DNA from: Streptomyces sp. 71268
Lineage (GTDB): Bacteria > Actinomycetota > Actinomycetes > Streptomycetales > Streptomycetaceae
Direction: 5' to 3'
NCBI RefSeq assembly: GCF_029392895.1
Contig: NZ_CP114200.1
Location: 4,247,001 to 4,311,000 of the forward strand
Length of the DNA: 64,000 nt
This document shows positions 58,756 to 64,000 of the stretch, piece by piece. The position numbers and the translations under genes were made by a program. A model generated the notes under the pieces. It was not told where the DNA came from. It worked only from the letters and a program-made list of their open reading frames with translations, and searched no databases. Numbering within the stretch: the first letter of the stretch is position 1; every line of letters begins with the position of its first letter.

Positions 58756-60965
58756 GGTCCGACCTTCATGGTGTCGGTCTCCGTCACCTGGTCGATGTCG
58801 GAGGTGCGTACGGTCAACGAGAGCTGCCAGTCGCCTGGCATGGGGAGTTGCACGCCGGTCGCGCTCCAGTGGCCCGCCGAGACGCGGTTGAGGGAGATCC
58901 CGAGCGGGCCGATGCCGCGCTCCCGCAAGGTGAGGGACGCCTTGAGCTCGGGGACGTCGGCGGGCTTGCCGGCGGGGTTGGTGAGGTAGGCGTGGAAGGT
59001 GTTGTCGCCCGAGCGCCCCGGGTCGAGCGTCACCTCGGCGGTGCCGCGCCCGTTCAGGCCCTCGGTGTCGTACGGGACGCTGAGGCTGACCGGGCCCGTG
59101 GTGACGCTCTGCCCGGCCGCCTCCTGTTCGGTCTCCGCGCGGCCCGGCTGGGTGCCGGTGAGCACGGTGGTGACGGCGAGCAGGACCACGGCGACGCCGG
59201 TCTCGACGGCCACCGAGCGGCGCAGCCCGGAGCGCGTCGGGTCCGCGTCGCGCTCGCGGCGGGTGCGGGCCGCGCTGACGGCGGCCCGCTGCCGGGCGAG
59301 TTGCGCGGCCCGCGCGTCGCCGCCGGTGGCCTTGGCCTTAACCCCGGGCTTGGCCTTGGGCTTGGTCCCGGGGGTGCCCCCGGGCTTCGCCTTGGCCCCG
59401 GCTGTGCCCTTGGTCTTGGCCGTCGCCTTGGTTTCCGGGCTGGGCTCCGGCTCGGTTTCCGGCTTGGCCCGCGACGCGGCCTTGGCCTCCGACGCGGCCT
59501 TGGCCTTGGCTTCCGCCGTGGCGGCGGCCTTGCCAGCAGCCCTGTTGGTCGCCTTGCCGGTCCCCTTGGCCGTCGTCGCCGCGCCGCGCGGTGACGACGC
59601 GGTGTCGGGGGTGGTGTCCAGGCGGGAGGTCCAGCGCCGCGAGAGGCCGGCGGCGCCCACCAGGAGCACCACCAGGCCGACCTTCACCAGCAGCCAGCGC
59701 CCGTACTCGGTGTCGGTCAGCGCGTGCCACGAGCCGACCTGCCGCCACGACTGGTAGAGCCCGGTGACCACCAGCGCGACCACCGAGCCGAAGGCCAGCC
59801 GCGAGAAGCGGCGCACCGCGAGCCGGGGCAGCCGCGCCTCGGTCCGCAGCGCGACCAGCAGCGCGGTCAGCCCGCCCAACCAGACGGCCACGGCCAGCAG
59901 GTGCACGATGTCCACCGGCACGGCCAGCGTCCGCTGGATGCCCACCGACGCGTGCTCGGCCAGCGCCCAGGTGGCGGCCAGTCCACCGGCGACGAGGGCG
60001 CCCCCGACGCCGACGGACCACGCCAAGTCGGTCCGCCCGGCCAGGGCGGGCCCCGCCACGGGTGTCCGGCCGCCACCGCGCGCGGGCCGCGCGGGTCGGC
60101 CGACGCCGCCACGGGCCCGCCCGTCGCCGGCCGGCGCGTACGACCCGAACAGCACCGCCACGCACACCGCCGCCGCGGCGAGCAGCAGCAGCCGGCACAG
60201 CAGCGCCGTGCCCGGCTTGGTGTCCAGGACGTCCCGCACCAGGCCGAGGTCGAACGCGGCGCCGAGCCCCCTGCCGTTGCTGGTGTACGGGCCGCGCAGC
60301 AGCAACAGCGCGACGGTGGCGCCGAACAGCGTCCCCCAGCCGGTCGCCGCCACCCGCCGCACGGCGCGGTTGGCGTGGCAGTGGCCGGCGAACACGCACC
60401 CGCCCACCAGCAGCACGAACCCGCCGTACGCCGCGTACCTGGCGATGCCGTACAGCGCCGAGACCGTCCCGTCGGGCTCGGCGCTCGGCAGCACCACGGA
60501 GGTCTTGGAGGGCGCGCCGATGGAGAAGGTGAACGCGCCGCCCACCGGGTGGCTGTCCTCCGAGACCGCCTGCCAGGCCACCGTGAACGTGCCCTCGGGC
60601 AGCCCGGAGCGCAGCCCCACGGTGGCCGTGGACGACTTGCCGGCCACGTGCGCCGGCTTGCCGTCGTCCACCCGCTCCCCCTGGGGGTCGAGCACCCGCA
60701 CCGAGTCGTCCGAGAGCAGCACGCCCTCCGAGAAGGTGAGCGTGACGCGCTCGGGCGCCCGCTGGAGCACCGCGTCCTTCGCCGGGTCGGTACCGGTCAG
60801 CGCGGCGTGCGCGGCGGCCGGGGACGCGCCGGCGCCGAGCGCGCACAGCAGCGCCGCGAGCAGCGCGCCGAGCACGGTCAGCGCCCGGCGCGCCCGGGGC
60901 GCGCCCGGTCGCGCCGGCACGGCCGACCGTTCGTCCCACGGGGCCTGGGCAGGGGGCTGGGGCAT
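58752..60965 (-). CDS. CopC-CopD fusion copper transport protein (YcnJ-like)
   Basis: 737 residues. Signal peptide (to about 51), then a periplasmic-type CopC domain: HAALTGTDPAKDAVLQRAPERVTLTF with His just after cleavage, and SEDSHPVGGAF. A CopD membrane domain of about eight helices (about 170-465) follows. Then an unusual 130-residue Lys/Ala/Pro/Thr-rich segment (about 480-610), one more helix (AVETGVAVVLLAVTTVLTG) and an external C-terminal domain. The family imports copper. It starts 5 bp after the PCuAC stop and overlaps the DyP gene, placing it mid-operon. Confidence 0.85.
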   Translation of the reverse strand: MPQPPAQAPWDERSAVPARPGAPRARRALTVLGALLAALLCALGAGASPAAAHAALTGTDPAKDAVLQRAPERVTLTFSEGVLLSDDSVRVLDPQGERVDDGKPAHVAGKSSTATVGLRSGLPEGTFTVAWQAVSEDSHPVGGAFTFSIGAPSKTSVVLPSAEPDGTVSALYGIARYAAYGGFVLLVGGCVFAGHCHANRAVRRVAATGWGTLFGATVALLLLRGPYTSNGRGLGAAFDLGLVRDVLDTKPGTALLCRLLLLAAAAVCVAVLFGSYAPAGDGRARGGVGRPARPARGGGRTPVAGPALAGRTDLAWSVGVGGALVAGGLAATWALAEHASVGIQRTLAVPVDIVHLLAVAVWLGGLTALLVALRTEARLPRLAVRRFSRLAFGSVVALVVTGLYQSWRQVGSWHALTDTEYGRWLLVKVGLVVLLVGAAGLSRRWTSRLDTTPDTASSPRGAATTAKGTGKATNRAAGKAAATAEAKAKAASEAKAASRAKPETEPEPSPETKATAKTKGTAGAKAKPGGTPGTKPKAKPGVKAKATGGDARAAQLARQRAAVSAARTRRERDADPTRSGLRRSVAVETGVAVVLLAVTTVLTGTQPGRAETEQEAAGQSVTTGPVSLSVPYDTEGLNGRGTAEVTLDPGRSGDNTFHAYLTNPAGKPADVPELKASLTLRERGIGPLGISLNRVSAGHWSATGVQLPMPGDWQLSLTVRTSDIDQVTETDTMKVGP

Positions 60966-60970
60966 GCGGG

Positions 60971-61495
60971 TCAGACCTCCGGCTGGTACGACGTCGGCTT
61001 GACCGGGACGCTGACCTCGATCGCCGGGGACTTGGCGAAGTGCAGGGTCAGCGTGACGGTCTCGCCCACCTTCGGCTGGCGGGTCAGCTTCTCCAGCATC
61101 AGGTGGTCGCCGCCACGGGCGAGGTCGAGTTCGCCGCCGGCGGGCACCTCGAACTCGGTCACCCTGCGCATGGCGGTGCCCTCGGTCGTGTGCATGGTGA
61201 CGCGGTCCGAGAGCGCCGTGGTGACCGAGGTGAGCCGGTCGGCGGCGTCGCCGGAGTTGCGCACGCTGAGGTAACCGGCCGCGATGTCCGGCGTGGGCGG
61301 CTGCGGCAGGTACGCGCCGGCCACGGCCAGCTTCGCGGAGCCGCCCGCGTCCTTGTCGTCGTCCGACCCGCACGCGGTGAGCAGCAGCCCGCCGAGTCCG
61401 AGGGTGAACGAGGTGGCGGCGGCGAGCGCCGTCCTGGACACCCGGCGCGCGCGGGGCCCCCGCGCTGTCGCCGGGCCCTGTGGCGGGCGGGTCAC
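60971..61495 (-). CDS. Extracellular copper chaperone PCuAC (ECuC)
   Basis: 174 residues, lipoprotein: LLLTAC with Cys42. The cupredoxin-like domain has the PCuAC copper motif H(M)X10MX21HXM, seen as VTMHTTEGTAM and then GGDHLML. It passes Cu(I) to Sco proteins or directly to cytochrome oxidase. It overlaps the Sco gene by 4 bp (ATGA), so both are made together. Confidence 0.92.
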   Translation of the reverse strand: MTRPPQGPATARGPRARRVSRTALAAATSFTLGLGGLLLTACGSDDDKDAGGSAKLAVAGAYLPQPPTPDIAAGYLSVRNSGDAADRLTSVTTALSDRVTMHTTEGTAMRRVTEFEVPAGGELDLARGGDHLMLEKLTRQPKVGETVTLTLHFAKSPAIEVSVPVKPTSYQPEV

Positions 61496-62154
61496 GGGTT
61501 CTGCCCCTTCACGATGCTGGGCAGCTCACGGCTGTAGGCGGTGGTGGTGGTCTCCGTCATGTACAGCCAGTGGCCCTTGTCGTCCTTGGGCGAGAAGCCG
61601 ATGACCTCGGCGCCGTGGTTGACGGTGACGGTGCCGTCCTTCTCCTTCTTCGGCTTCTCGATGAAGATGCCGAGCGGCTTGGCCGCGGCCTGGATGGTCT
61701 CGATGTCGCCGGTGAGGCCGGTGAAGTCCTTGCCGCCCTGCCCGTCGAGCCAGCTCCGCATCCGCTTCGGGGTGTCCCGGTCCGGGTCGGTGGTCACGAA
61801 GACGACCTGGAGGTTCTCCTGGTCGGCCTTGGGCAGCTTGGCCTTGGCGAGGGCGACGTTGCTCATGACCATCGAGCACACGTCGGGGCAGTAGGTGTAG
61901 CCGAAGTAGACCAGGGTCGGCTTGCCCTTGGTCCGCTCGATGAGGTCGTACTTCTTCCCGTCGGTGTCGGTGAGCACCAGGTCGGGCTTCTGCTTCGGGG
62001 TGTCGAGGACGATCGCGCCCTTGTCCTTGACCGAGGGGGAGGACTTGACGGTGGCGACGCCCTTGTCGTCCGAGTCGCCTCCGCCACAGGCGGCGAGGGT
62101 GAGGCTGAGCACGGTGACAGCGGCCAGGGCGACGCCCGCGGACTTGCTACGCAT
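61492..62154 (-). CDS. sco: Sco1/SenC family copper chaperone (lipoprotein)
   Basis: 220 residues. Lipobox LTLAAC with Cys23. Thioredoxin fold with the Cu-binding YTYCPDVC (Cys89, Cys93) and the later ligand His in VNHGAEVIGF. Sco delivers copper to the CuA site of cytochrome oxidase and, in streptomycetes, influences development. GGAGAGAA precedes the ATG. First gene of a tight Sco-PCuAC-CopCD-DyP set. Confidence 0.93.
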   Translation of the reverse strand: MRSKSAGVALAAVTVLSLTLAACGGGDSDDKGVATVKSSPSVKDKGAIVLDTPKQKPDLVLTDTDGKKYDLIERTKGKPTLVYFGYTYCPDVCSMVMSNVALAKAKLPKADQENLQVVFVTTDPDRDTPKRMRSWLDGQGGKDFTGLTGDIETIQAAAKPLGIFIEKPKKEKDGTVTVNHGAEVIGFSPKDDKGHWLYMTETTTTAYSRELPSIVKGQNP

Positions 62155-62380
62155 GGAGTTCTCTCCAGAGGGTGCTGGTGCTGGACGGTCGGGTGAGGGT
62201 GAGTAAGTGGTGCGGTCGGTTCGCGTACGCGCGGCGCGACCCGCCCGCGCACGGCTCACCCCGGTACGGCCTGCCCGCGCGCGTCCCGCGCCGCGCCGCG
62301 GTGGCGGCGGGCACGGTGGGCGACGGGTCGGGCGGACGGGGCGGCGGCGCGCGGCCCGGGTGCGGGCGCGGGCGGTGGGG

Positions 62381-63217
62381 TCAGGCCGAGCGGCGGCGGC
62401 CGGCGAAGACGCCGAAGGCCACGCCCGCGATGCCGGCCGCGATGCCCACGCCACCGAGCACGCGCGCCGTGGTGTCGCTGTCGTCGTCGTCAGCGGCGGT
62501 GTTCGCCGGCTGGCCCGAGGCGTCCTCGCCCGTGGCGCTCTTCTTCGTGTCGGTCGCGCCGCCCGTGGCGGCGGCGTCGGCCGCGACGAGCTTGAGCACC
62601 GGGGCCGGGGACTCCGGCTCGGGGGCGCCTTCCCTGGGCTCCTCGATCCAGCGGACGACCTCCTTGTTGGAGTACGTCTGCAGGGCCTTGAAGACCAGGT
62701 GGTCGGCCTTCTCCGGGAGCTGCCCGACGGAGAGCGGGAACTGCTGGAACTGACCCGGGCGCACGCCGTCGCCGTCGGCGGTCCAGGTGACCTTGTTGAC
62801 CGCCTCGGTGATCTTCTTGCCGTGCGACTCCAGCGGCTTGTCGAGCTTGCCCTTGGTGACCTTGACCTGCCAGCCGGGCACGGGCTGCGGCATCACGGAC
62901 GACATCGGGTGGTCGGCCGGGAAGGTGACCTCAAGCTTCACGGTCGAGGCGTCGTCGCGCTCGTTGGGCACCTTGAAGTTGATCGTCGCGTACCCGCCCC
63001 GCTCGGCCTCGCCGGGCTGCACGCTGACGTGCGCCAGGGCGGGCACGGAGCACAGCAGGACGGCGCCGGCCGCGAGCGCGCCCGCGCCGGCGAGCAGCCG
63101 CCCCGTTCCGCCCGCGCGCCGCGCGGCGCGGGTCGCGGCCGGGGCCGTGTCCGGGGCTGGGGTCGAGTGGGCGTCGGGGGCGGTGGGCGCCGGGTGCGAG
63201 GTGCGCATGGCGTTCAT
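62381..63217 (-). CDS. YcnI family copper-binding protein (DUF1775)
   Basis: 278 residues. After a signal sequence ending PALA, the mature protein begins HVSVQPGEAERGG, whose N-terminal His is the expected copper ligand. The YcnI domain spans about 60-205; a Pro/Asp/Thr linker with DDDD leads to a C-terminal helix (VLGGVGIAAGIAGVAFGVFAG) and RRRR anchor. AGGAGTC precedes the ATG. It lies 226 bp upstream of Sco on the same strand and is likely in the same regulon. Confidence 0.9.
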   Translation of the reverse strand: MNAMRTSHPAPTAPDAHSTPAPDTAPAATRAARRAGGTGRLLAGAGALAAGAVLLCSVPALAHVSVQPGEAERGGYATINFKVPNERDDASTVKLEVTFPADHPMSSVMPQPVPGWQVKVTKGKLDKPLESHGKKITEAVNKVTWTADGDGVRPGQFQQFPLSVGQLPEKADHLVFKALQTYSNKEVVRWIEEPREGAPEPESPAPVLKLVAADAAATGGATDTKKSATGEDASGQPANTAADDDDSDTTARVLGGVGIAAGIAGVAFGVFAGRRRSA

Positions 63218-63310
63218 GACAGGGACTCCTGGGACGTTACGGGGAAGGTGAGCGCAGCGGTGGGCGACCGCGCGACACCGCCCCGGCACTACCGGAGTGG
63301 GCGTCTCGCG

Positions 63311-64000
63311 TCAGGCCGCCAGGTCGTAGCGCGGCGGCCCGCGCCGGATCACGGCGTGGTTCAGCGCGAGGACCCGGGGCCGCGCGGGCGTCTCGCCCCC
63401 GGCGCGGGCCACCCACGGGCGCGGCCCGACAGCGGACCGGGACAGCCCCGCGCACACCGCGCCGACCAGCGCGAACGCGGCCCGCAGGGTGCGTACCAGC
63501 GCCGCGTCGGCCACCTCGCGGGCGGGCGCCGCGGACAGCGCGACGACGCGCCACAGGGCGGCGTCGCCCCGGCGTAGCAGCCAGCCGGCGGCGAGCGCGG
63601 CCAGCAGGTGCCCCAGCAGCATGGGCAGCGAGGGCAGCACCGCGTCCAGGACGGACCCGGAGCCGTGCCGGACCGCGCCCGCGACGGCCGTGCCGGCCTG
63701 CGCGTGCCGGTCGGGGTCGAGCCCGGAGTCGCCGACGATCCGCCGCGCCTTAGCCACCGAGATCCGGCCCGGCTCGTCACAGACCAGCCGCGCGGCGAGG
63801 ACGATCAGCCGCCCGTCGGCGCTGTCGGGGGCCACGCCGGGGGGCAGCGCCCGGGCGCCGTCGCCGTGCGCGTGCCCGACGGCCGGCAGGCCGGCCACCC
63901 CGCGCTGGGCGAGCGCGAACAGCGAGTGGAGGACCAGTTGCCCGGCGGCGAGGCCGGCCGCGATGCCCGGCAGCGAGCGCTGCCGCCCGGCCAGCGGGGC
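63311..64000 (-). CDS. Integral membrane protein, C-terminal part (truncated by window)
   Basis: The frame is open from the window edge to the stop at 63311 (about 229 residues visible); an internal GTG at 63898 is not the real start. The hydrophobic segments include GIAAGLAAGQLVLHSLFALA and PMLLGHLLAALAAGWLLRRGDAALWRVV, with scattered His (HSLF, HAHGDG, GHLL). It adjoins the YcnI gene on the same strand, and from memory a similar His-containing membrane protein follows ycnI in other streptomycetes. Function unknown, possibly metal-related. Confidence 0.65.
   Translation of the reverse strand, partial: APLAGRQRSLPGIAAGLAAGQLVLHSLFALAQRGVAGLPAVGHAHGDGARALPPGVAPDSADGRLIVLAARLVCDEPGRISVAKARRIVGDSGLDPDRHAQAGTAVAGAVRHGSGSVLDAVLPSLPMLLGHLLAALAAGWLLRRGDAALWRVVALSAAPAREVADAALVRTLRAAFALVGAVCAGLSRSAVGPRPWVARAGGETPARPRVLALNHAVIRRGPPRYDLAA

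Noticed and set aside
1..64000. Transposases, integrases, tRNA genes, rRNA genes or CRISPR arrays.
   Set aside because: None could be recognised by reading the sequence and translated frames; no tRNA-like cloverleaf or IS inverted repeats were noticed.

Overview
The window looks like chromosomal DNA of a Streptomyces or very close relative. It has very high GC, many GTG starts, almost no TTA codons, secreted proteins typical of the genus (an alpha-lytic-type S1 protease, a prokaryotic phospholipase A2, an I36-type inhibitor) and the HtpX-PspAB pair. From memory, the skeleton (cydC, GAF sensor kinase, two ABC ATPase/permease pairs, HAD-serS, pheA, then the DyP/CopCD/PCuAC/Sco/YcnI copper cluster) matches the oriC-proximal core of S. 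coelicolor around SCO3947-SCO3968. No searches were run.

Layout. 1-9.7 kb: 3' part of a CydC-type exporter, GAF sensor kinase, TetR/MFS efflux pair, HAD phosphatase, DUF72 protein, LLM oxidoreductase. 10-16.6 kb: methyltransferase, HtpX protease with PspAB, a hypothetical protein, MerR regulator, metal-dependent hydrolase, then a 13-copy 7-bp minisatellite. 16.8-24 kb: EphD-like hydrolase/SDR fusion and M24 peptidase, divergent from a four-gene ABC block. 24.4-29.3 kb: a TTA-containing hypothetical gene; a XRE-cupin regulator facing a class II aldolase/DapA-like operon; a small hypothetical; a beta-carbonic anhydrase. 29.7-43.3 kb: accessory regulators, transporters and secreted proteins. 43.4-47.2 kb: HAD-serS and pheA flanking a 0.74-kb gap rich in DnaA boxes. 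47.9-57.3 kb: a carbohydrate cassette (SIS protein, DeoR regulator, two permeases, lipoprotein, Gfo/Idh oxidoreductase) plus a WYL/VOC pair, apparently inserted between pheA and the copper cluster. 57.5-64 kb: copper trafficking operon with a Tat-exported DyP peroxidase.

Regulation stands out. Eight genes have a TAnnnT box ending 6-7 nt before a plausible start codon, four of them exactly TAGCGT, the signature of leaderless mRNAs. Several regulators face a clear dyad: TetR/MFS, XRE-cupin/aldolase (dyad exactly inside a 17-bp promoter spacer), WYL/VOC (10-bp arms beside the -10 box) and LysR. Three genes carry a TTA codon and so may depend on bldA. Perfect GC-rich hairpins mark several gene ends. 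The strongest non-genic signal is the DnaA-box cluster between serS and pheA. It lies where I recall the replication-controlling D78 cluster of S. coelicolor.
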